NCBI GenBank assembly: GCA_001971685.1
Contig: CP019326.1
Coordinates: 2,294,001-2,358,000, forward strand
Direction of reading: 5' to 3'
Length of the DNA stretch: 64,000 bases
Origin: Halomonas sp. 1513
GTDB lineage: Bacteria; Pseudomonadota; Gammaproteobacteria; Pseudomonadales; Halomonadaceae
In this document: positions 10,705-23,000 of the stretch, in pieces
Layout: the number at the start of each line of letters is the position of its first letter
How positions within the stretch are numbered: position 1 is the stretch's first letter
Position numbers and translations under genes: made by a program
Notes under the pieces: generated by a model
Database searches by the model: none
The model's input: only the letters and a program-made list of their open reading frames with translations
What the model was told of the DNA's origin: nothing

Positions 10705-11193
10705 ATGAGCCATATCGTCACCCCTGATATCTGCGACGCCCACCCCGAGGTACAGGTGCTGGATCCCGTCTTCGTCAACTATGGCGGCCGTGAGACGTTC
10801 TGCGGCCCGGTGCGCACCCTCGCCTGCTTCGAGGACAACGCCCTGCTGATGACGATGCTCGCCGAGCCCGGCGACGGCGCCGTGCTGGTGGTCGACGCCG
10901 GCGGTTCGCAGCGCTGTGCGCTGCTCGGCGACCGCCTCGCCGAGCAGGCCCTGGAAAACGGCTGGGTGGGGGTGGTGATTCACGGCTGCGTGCGCGACGT
11001 CGACGTGCTGGCCGAGATGGAGTTCGGCGTCCAGGCGCTGGGCGTTCACCCGCGCCGCGGCTCAGCCACCGGCGGTGGGCAGCGCGATCAGCGCCTGCAC
11101 GTCGCTGGCGCCAGCATCGTGCCGGGGCAATGGCTGTATGCCGACAACAACGGCATCGTGATTGCTGCGCGACGTCTGGCATTGGAAGGATAA
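10705..11193 (+). CDS. rraA: RraA family protein (RNase E activity regulator type)
   Basis: RraA-type proteins in enterobacteria bind RNase E and dampen its activity. Relatives in the same fold are hydroxy-methyl-oxoglutarate or oxaloacetate aldolases/decarboxylases. The 162-residue product has the family core PVRTLACFEDN, VLVVDAGGSQRCAL, VVIHGCVRDVD and LYADNNGIVIA, closely following E. coli RraA. An ATG lies at 10699 as well, but the AGGAG at about 10690-10694 is better spaced for the ATG at 10705. The catalytic G-x-x-R-D region (GCVRDVD) is kept, so aldolase activity cannot be excluded from sequence alone. Confidence 0.88.
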   Translation: MSHIVTPDICDAHPEVQVLDPVFVNYGGRETFCGPVRTLACFEDNALLMTMLAEPGDGAVLVVDAGGSQRCALLGDRLAEQALENGWVGVVIHGCVRDVDVLAEMEFGVQALGVHPRRGSATGGGQRDQRLHVAGASIVPGQWLYADNNGIVIAARRLALEG

Positions 11194-11292
11194 CCGCTAA
11201 CGTGGATCCATCATCGAGCGCTTCGCGGGCGGCAGTATGACTTTTCTGCTATCAATTAAACTATTACCTCATCCCGAAGAAGGACGTCTGCC

Positions 11293-13887
11293 TTGCGCGT
11301 GTTCCATTTCCGGCGAGACGCATTCTTCTTTGGCCTGATGCTGGCGGCTAGTGCCGCTTGTCTCACCCCGTTGCATGCGGCAGATACGCTACGTATCGGT
11401 GTCTATCACAACCCTCCCAAGCTGTTGCAGGAAGCCGATGGCCAACCCGGTGGCATACTCGGCGATCTGTTGCAGCTAATCGCTAATGCAGAAGGGTGGC
11501 AACTCGACAGCGTTGAGTGTCACTGGCAGCGCTGCTTGGCCTTGCTCGATGCCGGAGAAATTGACTTGTTGCCGGATGTGGCCTGGAGCAAAGGTCGTGA
11601 AGCGCGTTTTGATTTTCACCACACGCCCGCGCTACACAGCTGGTCACAGCTCTATCGAGGCGAGGGGCCAACACTGCGTTCACTGCTCGACCTGGATGGC
11701 AGGCGGCTAGCCGTCGTCGAGGGCTCCATTCAGCAGGAGTATCTCGATCAACTCGCTGAAGGCTTCGGTATCGATGTGACCTGGGTCGGTACCGACAGCT
11801 TCAATGAGAGCTTCACCAGTGTTAAAGAAGGCCGTGCCGATGTCGCAGTCGCCAATCACTTCTTTGGTGATCGCTATGCGCAGCCTGCAGGCCTGATTGA
11901 AACGCCGATCATGTTCCTGCCCTCGCGCCTCTACTTCGCCAGTAGTCAAGGACGCCATACCGACACCCTGGCGGCGATAGATCGCCACCTGCAAGCGTGG
12001 AAGAATGATAGTCAGTCACCCTACTTTGCCGTTTTGCGACGCTGGCAAGGTCAGCAAGAAATGGCCTATGGCATACCAGCATGGATCTGGTGGAGCATTG
12101 CCGGGCTGCTAGCGATGCTGGGCACAGCGTTGGCCTTCAATACCCTGCTGCGACGCCGGGTCGAACAGCGCACCAACCAGCTAAAGGCCAGCGAGGAACG
12201 CCTGTCTACCATCCTGGACAGCGTCGAAGCCTGTATTTTCATCAAGAATCGAGACCTCCGTTACACCTACGTCAACCGTCAGGTGTGCACCCTTTTCGGG
12301 CAACCCGCCAGGGCAATCCTCGGCAAGCGCGACAGCGACTTTTTCGATGCCACCACCGCCGCCACGCTGGAGAAGAACGACCGCCGAGTGGTGGAGGACG
12401 GCGAGCGGATTGCCGCGGAGGAGTCCAACAGCCTGATCGAGGGCGGCCCCGTGCGCACCTTCCTCTCGCTGAAACTGCCACTCAAGGATGCCGACGGCAC
12501 TATTCGGGAGCTGTGCGGCATAGCCACCGATATCACCGCCTACCGCCAGATCCAGCAGGAAAACCACCGTCTGGCCTACTACGACCCGTTAACGGGCCTG
12601 CCCAACCGCCGCCGCTTGCTGGAACTGCTCCAACATGCCATCGCAGCGCAGCATCACACCGGCCAGGAAGGCGGTGTGCTGATGCTGGATCTGGATCACT
12701 TCAAGTCGACCAACGAGACACTAGGCCATGCTGCCGGAGACTGGTTGCTCGAGCAGGTGACTATGCGACTGTCGACGCTGCTCGACGACAGCCAGACCTT
12801 GGCACGCCTGGGCGGAGATGAGTTCATCGTGTTGTATGAGAACATCTCAACGCAGCGCGATGTCGCCGTTCGCCAGCTACACCTGCTGGGCAAGGAGGTT
12901 ATTGCCCAGTTCAACACCGCCTTCGAATACCGCGGCAAGCCCCTCCTAAGCGCTGCCAGCGTCGGAGCCGTGATGCTCTCGGAGAGCGACGGCGATGCCC
13001 AACAGCTGATGAAAATCGCGGAAATCGCCCTCTACGATGCCAAGGCCTGCGGTCGCGCCGCGCTGCGCTTCTACAACCCGACCATGCAGGCCGAAATCAA
13101 TCATCGCGTGCAATCGGAGCAAGACCTTCGCCACGCCATCGAGACATCCCAACTCGCCCTGCATCTGCAACCACAGGTGGATGCCGAGGGGTACTGCATC
13201 GGCATGGAGGCGCTGCTGCGTTGGCCTCACCCCGAGCGTGGCATGATCCCACCCGCTGAGTTCATTCCCATTGCCGAAGCTAGCGGACTGATCATACCGC
13301 TGGGCGAGTGGGTACTCGAGGCAGCCTGCCAACGACTCGCTGAATGGTCGACCCACCCCAGCCACCGCGACCTGATACTAGCCGTCAATGTCAGCCCATC
13401 GCAGTTTCGCCACCCTGAATTCGTCACACACCTGATAGGTCTCCTCGACAGCTACGCAGTAGTTCCTTCTCGCCTCGAACTGGAAATTACGGAAAACCTG
13501 CTGATCGACAATGTCGAGACGACGGTGGCCCATATGGGCGCACTGCGCAGGACGGGAATACGCTTCTCGCTTGATGACTTCGGCACCGGATACGCTTCCC
13601 TGACCTACCTCAAGCGTCTGCCCCTCGACCAGTTGAAAATCGACATGTCGTTCGTCCGTGAGTTGGAACACAGTGACGATGATGCCGCCATCGTGCGCAC
13701 CATCATTGCCCTGGGGCACAGCATGGGGCTCAGAGTCATCGCCGAAGGCGTGGAGAACGACTCGCAACGCCAACGCCTTATCACACTCGGTTGCGAGTTC
13801 TTCCAGGGCTATCTGTTCGGTCGTCCGGCACCAGCGGCTGACTGGCAGACGACGCTCAAGGCACATGCCACGCTGCCCGTTGAGTGA
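11293..13887 (+). CDS. Periplasmic solute-binding sensor with PAS, GGDEF and EAL domains
   Basis: This is a membrane cyclic-di-GMP enzyme. It has a signal peptide (cut after about HAADT), a family 3 solute-binding domain to about residue 255, one membrane helix (WIWWSIAGLLAMLGTALAF), a PAS domain (about 300-400), GGDEF (LARLGGDEFIVL) and EAL. Both catalytic domains look intact: the phosphodiesterase shows GMEALLRW, ELEITENL, DDFGTGYASLTYL and IAEGVEN. The inhibitory RxxD site before GGDEF is absent (DDSQ instead). Translation starts at a TTG after AAGGAC. Base composition looks poorer in G+C than in flanking genes, especially in the sensor part. The ligand is unknown. Confidence 0.9.
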   Translation: MRVFHFRRDAFFFGLMLAASAACLTPLHAADTLRIGVYHNPPKLLQEADGQPGGILGDLLQLIANAEGWQLDSVECHWQRCLALLDAGEIDLLPDVAWSKGREARFDFHHTPALHSWSQLYRGEGPTLRSLLDLDGRRLAVVEGSIQQEYLDQLAEGFGIDVTWVGTDSFNESFTSVKEGRADVAVANHFFGDRYAQPAGLIETPIMFLPSRLYFASSQGRHTDTLAAIDRHLQAWKNDSQSPYFAVLRRWQGQQEMAYGIPAWIWWSIAGLLAMLGTALAFNTLLRRRVEQRTNQLKASEERLSTILDSVEACIFIKNRDLRYTYVNRQVCTLFGQPARAILGKRDSDFFDATTAATLEKNDRRVVEDGERIAAEESNSLIEGGPVRTFLSLKLPLKDADGTIRELCGIATDITAYRQIQQENHRLAYYDPLTGLPNRRRLLELLQHAIAAQHHTGQEGGVLMLDLDHFKSTNETLGHAAGDWLLEQVTMRLSTLLDDSQTLARLGGDEFIVLYENISTQRDVAVRQLHLLGKEVIAQFNTAFEYRGKPLLSAASVGAVMLSESDGDAQQLMKIAEIALYDAKACGRAALRFYNPTMQAEINHRVQSEQDLRHAIETSQLALHLQPQVDAEGYCIGMEALLRWPHPERGMIPPAEFIPIAEASGLIIPLGEWVLEAACQRLAEWSTHPSHRDLILAVNVSPSQFRHPEFVTHLIGLLDSYAVVPSRLELEITENLLIDNVETTVAHMGALRRTGIRFSLDDFGTGYASLTYLKRLPLDQLKIDMSFVRELEHSDDDAAIVRTIIALGHSMGLRVIAEGVENDSQRQRLITLGCEFFQGYLFGRPAPAADWQTTLKAHATLPVE

Positions 13888-13968
13888 GCCTCTCAAGGCG
13901 CCATACGATTGCCAAGTAGGCGCGGCAATGACAGGCTAGAGGCAGGATGCTCAACCAAACGGACTGCC

Positions 13969-15846
13969 ATGCTGTCACTGTCCCAGCTACACGGTGACGT
14001 GCTGCGCTCACTGCGTGAGCATTTTCGCCCACTGCTTGCCTATCACCTGTTCTTTACCGTTCTCGCCTCAGCGGTGCTGCTGCCGACGGTGGCCTGGACC
14101 CTGACGTCGCTGCTCGGCCAGTTCGGCCGGCCGGTGATCAGCAATGCCGAGCTGCTCGACATCCTGATCTCCCCCGGCGGCGTGCTGTGGCTGCTGGCGG
14201 CGATCGGCTTGACCTTCCTGGTGCTCTACCTGCAGCAGGCGGGCATGATCCTGGTCGCGGTACGCCCCCGCGACAATCACTACCGGCTGGCCTGGGAAGC
14301 CTTCTGGGGCAGCTTGCGCCGGCTGCCCTCCCTGGCCGGGCTGGTGGTGGTGCAGGTCGGTGCCCACCTGCTGCTGGTACTGCCGCCGGTGCTGGCGATC
14401 AGCTGGCTCTATGGCGCCTTCCTTGGCGGTCTCGACCCCTACTACGTCCAGCGGGTACGTCCGCCGGCCATGTGGCAGTTCCTGGCCGTCAGCCTGCCGC
14501 TGGCACTGGTCTGGGCCACCATTGCCGCGACCCTCTACTTCCGCTGGATCCTGGCCCTGCCGCTGGTGGTGCTCGAGGCACTGAGCCCGCTGCGCGCGCT
14601 CAAGCGCAGCCATCGCCTGACCCGCGGCCGCCGGCGGCCGATCGCCACGGCGGTGATCCTGCTGCTGATCCTGATCGTCGCGCTGCCTTTCTTGATCACC
14701 GCGCTATTCGACCGCGTCTTCACGCCGATGCTGTGGTGGCTGCCGGAGCGCAACGCCGTGCTGATCCCGGCCATGCTCGCCTATCTCAGCGGCTATGTGC
14801 TGCTGACGCTGGCGGTGACCTTCGTGGGTATTGCCGCCAACAGCCTGCTCTCCGCCTGCCTCTATTTGCGCCTGGTGCACAGTGAGCCGCGCCCGCCGCG
14901 GCCCACCGCCGACGCCCATCCCGGGCGCTGGGCCTGGGCCGTGGAACTGGGAGTGATCGCCTTCGCCATCAGCCAGGCGTGGCTGATCGTCAACAGCTTC
15001 GAGCTGCGCGACGAGGTCCTCGTCACCGCCCATCGCGGCAGCTCCATGGCAGCCCCGGAAAACACCATGGCCGCCATCGATCAGGCGATCCTCGACGGCG
15101 CCGACTTCACCGAGATCGACGTGCGCCTCACCGCGGACGATCAGGTGGTGCTCTACCATGATCGCACCCTGCAGCGCCTCACCGGCGACCCGCGCAACGT
15201 GCGCGACCTGACCCTGGAAGAGCTCCAGCAGTTCGACGTGGGCAGCTGGTTCGGCGATGCCTTCATCGATGAGCGCATGCCGTCCCTGGACGAGGCGTTG
15301 GCACGCACCCGTACCCAGAGCCCGCTGATGATCGACCTCAAGCCCGACCCGGGCCGCGAACTGGATCTGGTCGAGGCGGTACTCGAGAGCCTGGCGCGCG
15401 AGAACCTGGCACGCCAGGAGTGCCGTGACCTGGCACAACCACCGCCCCAAGGGTGCGGTAGCGATGACGTCCACGATGACGTGCTGGTCGCCACCATGTC
15501 ACCGTCACTGGTGCGCGAGATCAAGGCTCGCGTGCCCCAGGTCCGCACCACCCTGCTGGCACAGTTCGTGCTGCCGGGCACCCTCGATCGCAGCAGCTTC
15601 GATGCCCTCGGCCTGCGCCACAATCGGGTCAGCGACGGCGAGATTCGCGCCGCCCGCTACTTCGGCTATGAGCTGCATACCTGGACGGTCAATGACCGCG
15701 CACGCATGTCGCAGCTGATCGACATGGGGGTCGACAACATCATCACCGACCGGCCGGATCTCCTCAACGAGCTTCTCGAGGACCGCCGCGAACTCAGCGA
15801 CGGCGCCCTTTTGTTGGTCAAGCTAAGGAACTGGCTGAGGAATTGA
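13969..15846 (+). CDS. Membrane-anchored glycerophosphodiester phosphodiesterase
   Basis: The N-terminal half (about residues 1-340) has several hydrophobic helices of the GDPD membrane-domain type. The C-terminal half is a complete GDPD TIM barrel with TAHRGSSMAAPENT, FTEIDVRLT, VVLYHDRTLQRLTG and MIDLKPDPG. The catalytic HRG, ExD and HD residues are all present. It would release glycerol-3-phosphate from glycerophosphodiesters at the membrane. The ATG at 13969 is chosen because upstream codons add a non-hydrophobic, poorly coding stretch. A specific substrate cannot be assigned. Confidence 0.9.
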   Translation: MLSLSQLHGDVLRSLREHFRPLLAYHLFFTVLASAVLLPTVAWTLTSLLGQFGRPVISNAELLDILISPGGVLWLLAAIGLTFLVLYLQQAGMILVAVRPRDNHYRLAWEAFWGSLRRLPSLAGLVVVQVGAHLLLVLPPVLAISWLYGAFLGGLDPYYVQRVRPPAMWQFLAVSLPLALVWATIAATLYFRWILALPLVVLEALSPLRALKRSHRLTRGRRRPIATAVILLLILIVALPFLITALFDRVFTPMLWWLPERNAVLIPAMLAYLSGYVLLTLAVTFVGIAANSLLSACLYLRLVHSEPRPPRPTADAHPGRWAWAVELGVIAFAISQAWLIVNSFELRDEVLVTAHRGSSMAAPENTMAAIDQAILDGADFTEIDVRLTADDQVVLYHDRTLQRLTGDPRNVRDLTLEELQQFDVGSWFGDAFIDERMPSLDEALARTRTQSPLMIDLKPDPGRELDLVEAVLESLARENLARQECRDLAQPPPQGCGSDDVHDDVLVATMSPSLVREIKARVPQVRTTLLAQFVLPGTLDRSSFDALGLRHNRVSDGEIRAARYFGYELHTWTVNDRARMSQLIDMGVDNIITDRPDLLNELLEDRRELSDGALLLVKLRNWLRN

Positions 15847-15901
15847 TAGCGCCAAGCGCCGAGCGAAAGGCTGGGCACTGGGCGCTTTCAGCTTGGCGCT
15901 A
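15847..15901. terminator. Hairpin between convergent GDPD and ggt genes
   Basis: TAGCGCCAAGC at 15847-15857 pairs perfectly with GCTTGGCGCTA at 15891-15901, with further GAAAG/CTTTC complementarity inside. The right arm contains the ggt stop codon. There is no clear T-tract, so a bidirectional terminator role is probable but not proven. Confidence 0.6.
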
Positions 15902-17722
15902 CTCCCCCATCACCACGCCTTCGCGCCGCGGATCGGCGCCGCCGTAGAGGCCCTCCTCGACGACCTGCAGAGCCTGCAGGCCGCTGACCAGCTCCCGCTC
16001 GCTGGCATCGTGGCCGCGCTGGTTGAGTGCCTCGAGCACCTCGGCCGGAAAGGCCCCCTCCTCCAGGAACACCGGCCCGCCCAGGGTGATAGCGTGAGGC
16101 AGGTTGAGCGCCTCCTGGGCGTCCAGCCCCCAGTCGAGCATGGCGACCAGCGCCTTGGCGGTATAGTGGATGATCGCCGCTCCCCCGGGAGACCCCAGGC
16201 TGGCCACCAGCGCGTCGCTGTCACGCTCGAACACCAGCGTCGGGCTCATGCTCGAGCGCGGCCGCTTGCGCGCCTCGACGCGGTTGGCAATCGGGTTGCC
16301 GTCGGCGTCCTCCGCGGTGAAGGAGAAGTCGGTCAGCTCGTTGTTGAGCAGGTAGCCGCCGGGCAAGCCAGTGCCGCCGTCGGCCATGATCCGCGAACCG
16401 AAGGCCGACTCGATGGTGGTGGTCATGGCCAGGGCATTGCCGTGCTCATCGATGATGCTGATATGGCTGGTGCCGTACTCGGGCTGCTCGGGCTGCACCG
16501 CCCAGGCGGTGGCGAGCTCGCCGGGCTCCCCCGGCTCGGCGCCGTCGCTACCCAGGCTCTCTTCACCCAGCAGTGCGGCGCGTCCGGCGAGATACTTAGG
16601 GTCGAGCATGCTGTTCCAGTCGTAGCCGGGCGCCTCGACGAAATCGGGGTCGGCGATATACTTGCCGCGGTCGGCGAAGGCCAGCCGCGACGCCTCGAGG
16701 AACTGGTGCAGCCAGTCGACGCTGGGCCGGCCATCCTCGAGCGGCGCCTCCAGTTCGGGCAGGTGCTCGAGCACGCCGAGAATCTGCATGATGGTCAGGT
16801 GCCCGGAAGAAGGCGGGGGGAAACCACACACCCGGTAGGCCTGCCAGTCGTTGCACAGCGGCGTACGGGTCTCGGCCGAGTAGCTGGCCAGGTCTTCGAG
16901 GCTGAGGGAGCCGGGGCGCTCGGCATGATCCTGAACGCGGGACACCAGGTCCTCGGCGATAGGACCAGTGTGCAGCGCCTTGCTGCCGTGCTCGGCGAGT
17001 GCGCGCAAGACGGTGCCGAGCGCCGGATTCTTGAGCTCATGCCCCTCGGCCAGCGGTTCGCCCTCGGGATAGTAGAACGGCCCCGCCAGCGGGTCGTCGC
17101 GCAGCCGCTCCTCACGGGCCAGGCTGGTGTGCAGCCGTGGGCTGACCGCGAAGCCCTGCTCGGCCAGCGCGATCGCCGGCTCGAACAGCGCCGCCCAGGG
17201 CAATTCGCCGTGGCGGCCGTGGGCCAGCTCGAGCATGCGCACGGTACCCGGTGTGCCGACCGAAAGGCCGCTGGCCGCGGCATCCATGAAGTCGAGCGGT
17301 TCACCCTCCTCATCGAGGAACAGCTCGCCGTCGACGTCGCCGGGTGCCGTCTCACGGCCGTCGTAGGCCTGCACCGCCTCGCCGTCGTAGTGCACCATGA
17401 AGGCCCCGCCGCCGATGCCGCTGGACTGCGGTTCGACCAGGGTCAGCACCATCTGCACCGCAATCGCGGCGTCGACGGCACTGCCGCCAGCCTTGAGCAC
17501 CTGGTAGCCGGCGTCGGTGGCCAGCGGGTTGGCGGCGGCCACGGCGAAGCGCTGGGTCGCCCAGCCGGGTTTCTCCTCGCTGCCGGAGCTGACTTCCGGG
17601 GCGATCGCCGGGATATCGTAGTCGAAGGCCACCTCAGCGTGGACCGCAGCCGGCATGCCGAGCGTCAACGCCACGGCCCAGGGCAGCAGGCGGCGGCGGG
17701 AGGGAACGGCGAAAGTAGGCAT
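15899..17722 (-). CDS. ggt: Gamma-glutamyltransferase, periplasmic
   Basis: GGT hydrolyses glutathione and transfers gamma-glutamyl groups. The 607-residue precursor has a signal peptide (SRRRLLPWAVALTLGMPAAVHA). It self-cleaves before the nucleophilic Thr, which is visible as GTSHISIID near residue 410. Other family motifs are SSGIGGGAFMVHYDG, DGRETAP, LLNNELTDFSF and LGSPGG. The ATG at 17722 follows AAGGAG at eight bases and starts just before the signal peptide. An open frame continues upstream through an intergenic repeat and is not credible as coding. Confidence 0.95.
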   Translation of the reverse strand: MPTFAVPSRRRLLPWAVALTLGMPAAVHAEVAFDYDIPAIAPEVSSGSEEKPGWATQRFAVAAANPLATDAGYQVLKAGGSAVDAAIAVQMVLTLVEPQSSGIGGGAFMVHYDGEAVQAYDGRETAPGDVDGELFLDEEGEPLDFMDAAASGLSVGTPGTVRMLELAHGRHGELPWAALFEPAIALAEQGFAVSPRLHTSLAREERLRDDPLAGPFYYPEGEPLAEGHELKNPALGTVLRALAEHGSKALHTGPIAEDLVSRVQDHAERPGSLSLEDLASYSAETRTPLCNDWQAYRVCGFPPPSSGHLTIMQILGVLEHLPELEAPLEDGRPSVDWLHQFLEASRLAFADRGKYIADPDFVEAPGYDWNSMLDPKYLAGRAALLGEESLGSDGAEPGEPGELATAWAVQPEQPEYGTSHISIIDEHGNALAMTTTIESAFGSRIMADGGTGLPGGYLLNNELTDFSFTAEDADGNPIANRVEARKRPRSSMSPTLVFERDSDALVASLGSPGGAAIIHYTAKALVAMLDWGLDAQEALNLPHAITLGGPVFLEEGAFPAEVLEALNQRGHDASERELVSGLQALQVVEEGLYGGADPRREGVVMGE

Positions 17723-18076
17723 GGGACAGGCTCCTTGTCGCAGGCGGGAGGGCAGACTGTCAGCATAGACGAAAAGCGCCCGCTCGACGGTAGTCGTCGA
17801 GCGGGCGCTTGCTAGCACAGGCGTCAGGGACAGGTCGAAGAGGAGGTTTGCGCCATGGGTGAGGAGGATTCCTTCGAACGGGCTGGCCATGGATGGCAAG
17901 CACCGGTCCTACAAGCGGAGCAGGATGCGAGAGCGCAGTAGGGCGCAAGGTAGCGCCCAGGGATGGGTTTACAGCGCCTCCTCGTAGGCCTGTCCCTGGC
18001 GCCCCACGGGCCTCTTCGCCCTACCGCCAGCGTCCCTCGCTAATAGCCACTGCGATAGTCAGGGATGTTTTCTCGG
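17723..18076. other. Intergenic region ppsA-ggt, holding repeat copy A
   Basis: These 354 bases contain no gene. They include the ggt ribosome site, repeat copy A (17826-17982), and a hairpin-rich stretch after the ppsA stop. Both flanking genes read leftward. No convincing intrinsic terminator with a T-tract was seen for ppsA, so the repeat hairpins may do that work. Confidence 0.7.
17826..17982 (-). repeat. Hairpin-rich intergenic repeat, copy A
   Basis: Read on the minus strand, this 157-base stretch is about 96-97% identical to 22797-22952 on the plus strand. It contains successive hairpins (GGGCGC/GCGCCC, a GCTTGCCAT/ATGGCCAGC stem with one mismatch, and AGGA/TCCT). Chance short reading frames inside both copies encode the same peptide only because the DNA is repeated. 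Confidence 0.9.
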
Positions 18077-20449
<2,373 letters not shown>

Positions 20450-20649
20450 GAGACCCCCTTGTTCGGATGCGGATATCGCTTGTGGCGATATGAACGCAAG
20501 GCGCGGCCGAGGCCGCCAGCAAAGTGTGGCTCACCCTACCAAGCCGGGGCCGTATTCGCCATTGGTCTAACCGCGAAGTCACTGGAGGATTTTTACAACA
20601 ACGGGGGTTTTGTGTAGTAATCGCCCCACCGCGACCAGATGAGACCGCC

Positions 20650-21483
20650 ATGACCCGCACCGCCTTCTTCATTTCCGACGGCACCGGCATCACCGCCGAA
20701 AGCCTCGGCCGCAGCCTGCTGGCCCAGTTCGAGAGCGTCGATATCCGCATGCTCACCAAGCCCTATATCGACAGCGTCGACAAGGCCGAGGCGCTGGTCG
20801 AGGTGATCGAAGCCACCGCGGTGCGCGACGGCGCCCAGCCGATCATCATCGACACCATCGTCGACGCCGACATCCGCGACGTGATCAGCCAGGCAACCGG
20901 CTTCAAGGTGGATATCTTCTCGACCTTCCTCGAGCCGCTGGAGAAGGAGCTTGCCACGCGCTCCACCTACAGCGTTGGCAGCACCCACTCGATTGGTCGC
21001 GATGAGGTCTATATGGATCGCATCCACTCGGTGCACTTCGCCCTCGACAACGACGACGGCGCGCGCACCCACCAGTACGACAAGGCCGATATCATCCTGG
21101 TCGGGGTATCGCGCTGCGGCAAGACGCCAACCTCGCTCTACCTGGCGCTGCAGTTCGGCATCCGCGCGGCCAACTACCCGCTCACCGACGACGACCTCGA
21201 CGAAGATGGCAGCCTCAAGCTCCCCCCGGCGCTGGCGCCCTTCCGCCATAAGCTATTCGGCCTGACCATCGACGCCCGCCGGCTGGCGGCGATCCGCAGC
21301 GAGCGGCGCCCCAACAGCCGCTACTGCTCGATGGATCAGTGCATGCAGGAGGTGCAGCAGGCCGAAGGGCTGTTCCGCCAAATGCATATACCCTTCATCG
21401 ACACCACGCGCTTCTCCATCGAGGAGATCTCGACGCGCATGATCGCCGAGACCGGCCTCAGCCGGCGCTTTTCGCCGCGCTAG
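20650..21483 (+). CDS. ppsR: PEP synthase regulatory protein (DUF299 kinase/pyrophosphorylase)
   Basis: PpsR inactivates PEP synthase by ADP-dependent phosphorylation of an active-site Thr and reactivates it by phosphorolysis. The 277-residue protein begins [19 protein letters not shown] and has the DUF299 P-loop [15 protein letters not shown]. The ATG at 20650 is the family start. Open frame upstream runs into the shared promoter region with ppsA. Its pairing with the divergent ppsA supports the assignment. Confidence 0.95.
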   Translation: MTRTAFFISDGTGITAESLGRSLLAQFESVDIRMLTKPYIDSVDKAEALVEVIEATAVRDGAQPIIIDTIVDADIRDVISQATGFKVDIFSTFLEPLEKELATRSTYSVGSTHSIGRDEVYMDRIHSVHFALDNDDGARTHQYDKADIILVGVSRCGKTPTSLYLALQFGIRAANYPLTDDDLDEDGSLKLPPALAPFRHKLFGLTIDARRLAAIRSERRPNSRYCSMDQCMQEVQQAEGLFRQMHIPFIDTTRFSIEEISTRMIAETGLSRRFSPR

Positions 21484-21512
21484 TCCTGCTGCTGGGCGCT
21501 GGGCACTCGAGG

Positions 21513-22718
21513 CTAGGCAATGATTCCCTGCTCGCGTAGCGTCTCGATCTGCTCGGCGCTGAGCCCCATCTCGGCGAGCACGCTCTCGCTGTGCTGGCCA
21601 AGCCCCGGCGGTGCGCGGCGGCTGGTCTGGCCGCCGCCATCGAAGCGCAGCGGATTGCCGACCTGGGGCACGGCGTTGCCGTCTCGTTCGAGGGTGGTGA
21701 CCATGCCACGATGCAGCACCTGGGGGTCATGCAGCGCTTCGGAAATGGTGTTGATGGGACCGGCGGGAATGCCGTGCGTCTCGAAGTCAGACAGCCAGGC
21801 GTCCCGCGCCCGGGTCTTAAGGCAGGCTTCGATCAGCGGCACCAGGGTGTCGCGGCTGGCGACCCGCGCACCGTTGGTGGCGTAGGCCGGGTCACTGGCC
21901 CACTCGGGGTGGCCGAGCAGCGTGGCAAAGCGCGCAAACTGGCTGTCGTTGCCCACCGTGAGCACCAGGTGGCCGTCGGCGCAGGCGAAGGCCTGGTAGG
22001 GCACGATATTGGGATGGGCGTTGCCGTGGCGCCGGGGATCGCGCCCTGAGACCAGGGTGTTGAGGGCCTGATTGGCCAGGGTCGCGACCTGGACGTCGAG
22101 CAGCGCCACGTCGACATGCCGACCGACCCCGGTGCGCCCGCGCTCGTGGAGTGCCGAAAGCACGCCCACCGCGGCGTAGAGACCGGTCATCACGTCGGTA
22201 ATCGCCACGCCGGTCTTCATCGGCATGCTCTCGGCGTCACCGGTAACGCTCATCAAGCCGCCCATGGCCTGGATCATGAAATCGTAGCCGGCGCGGTGGG
22301 CGTAGGGGCCGTCCTGGCCGAAGCCGGTGATCGAGCAGCCGATCAGCCCCGGGTTGAGTTCGTGCAGGCTGGCGTAGTCGAGGCCGTATTTCTTGAGGCC
22401 GCCGACCTTGAAATTCTCCAGCAGGATGTCCGCACGCGAGGCCAGTTCGCGCACCAGCGCCTGGCCCTCGGGGCGGGTGATATCCACCGCCAGCGACTGC
22501 TTGCCACGGTTGGCACACAGGAAATACGCCGCCTCCAGCGGGTCGCCGGCGGCGTCTTCCAGCCACGGCGGCCCCCAGCCGCGGGTGTCGTCACCGCTAC
22601 CGGGGCGTTCGATCTTGATCACCTGGGCGCCGAGGTCAGCCAGCAGCTGGCCGGCCCAGGGGCCGGCCAGCACGCGTGACATATCGAGCACCACTATACC
22701 GTCGAGCGGTCCGCTCAT
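21513..22718 (-). CDS. gcdG: CaiB/BaiF CoA-transferase, probably glutarate-specific
   Basis: This 401-residue type III CoA-transferase has the family start GPLDGIVVLDMSRVLAGPWA, the NRGKQSLAVD and ADILLENFKVG segments, and the catalytic Asp in RAGYDFMIQAMGG. It lies 282 bases downstream of gcdH on the same strand. In Pseudomonas a CoA-transferase of this family (gcdG) accompanies gcdH and activates glutarate. That context is the basis for the substrate proposal, since substrate cannot be read from the sequence. The ATG at 22718 follows AAGGAG. Confidence 0.8.
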   Translation of the reverse strand: MSGPLDGIVVLDMSRVLAGPWAGQLLADLGAQVIKIERPGSGDDTRGWGPPWLEDAAGDPLEAAYFLCANRGKQSLAVDITRPEGQALVRELASRADILLENFKVGGLKKYGLDYASLHELNPGLIGCSITGFGQDGPYAHRAGYDFMIQAMGGLMSVTGDAESMPMKTGVAITDVMTGLYAAVGVLSALHERGRTGVGRHVDVALLDVQVATLANQALNTLVSGRDPRRHGNAHPNIVPYQAFACADGHLVLTVGNDSQFARFATLLGHPEWASDPAYATNGARVASRDTLVPLIEACLKTRARDAWLSDFETHGIPAGPINTISEALHDPQVLHRGMVTTLERDGNAVPQVGNPLRFDGGGQTSRRAPPGLGQHSESVLAEMGLSAEQIETLREQGIIA

Positions 22719-22796
22719 CTTGTCTCCTTGATCACTCGGGAAAGGTCTATCTGAGAAAGGCAGCACCGCTCGAACGGATCAGGCGACAGGTCTGCA

Positions 22797-22952
22797 AGGA
22801 GGCGCTGTAAACCCGTCCCTGGGCGCTACCTTGCGCCCTACTGCGCTCTCGCATCCTGCTCCGCTTGTAGGACCGGTGCTGGCCATCCATGGCCAGCCCG
22901 TTCGGAGGAATCCTCCTCACCCATGGCGCAAACCTCCTTTTCGACCTGCCCC
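22797..22952 (+). repeat. Hairpin-rich intergenic repeat, copy B
   Basis: This is the inverted partner of 17826-17982, with about five or six mismatches. Its hairpins are GGGCGC/GCGCCC (22821-22838), a 9-bp stem GCTGGCCAT/ATGGCCAGC (22878-22897) and GGAGGA/TCCTCC (22904-22916). It lies between gcdH and its CoA-transferase. Confidence 0.9.
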
Positions 22953-23000
22953 CTGCGTCCTTCGCTTGGATGCCGCTATTCCCCTGGCGGGTCCGGTCGA

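Noticed and set aside
17760..17948. Short reading frame encoding a 62-residue peptide, with a near-identical twin at 22831-23019
   Set aside because: The peptides match only because both lie in the inverted DNA repeat. There is no ribosome site or coding pattern, and hairpins cover the frame.
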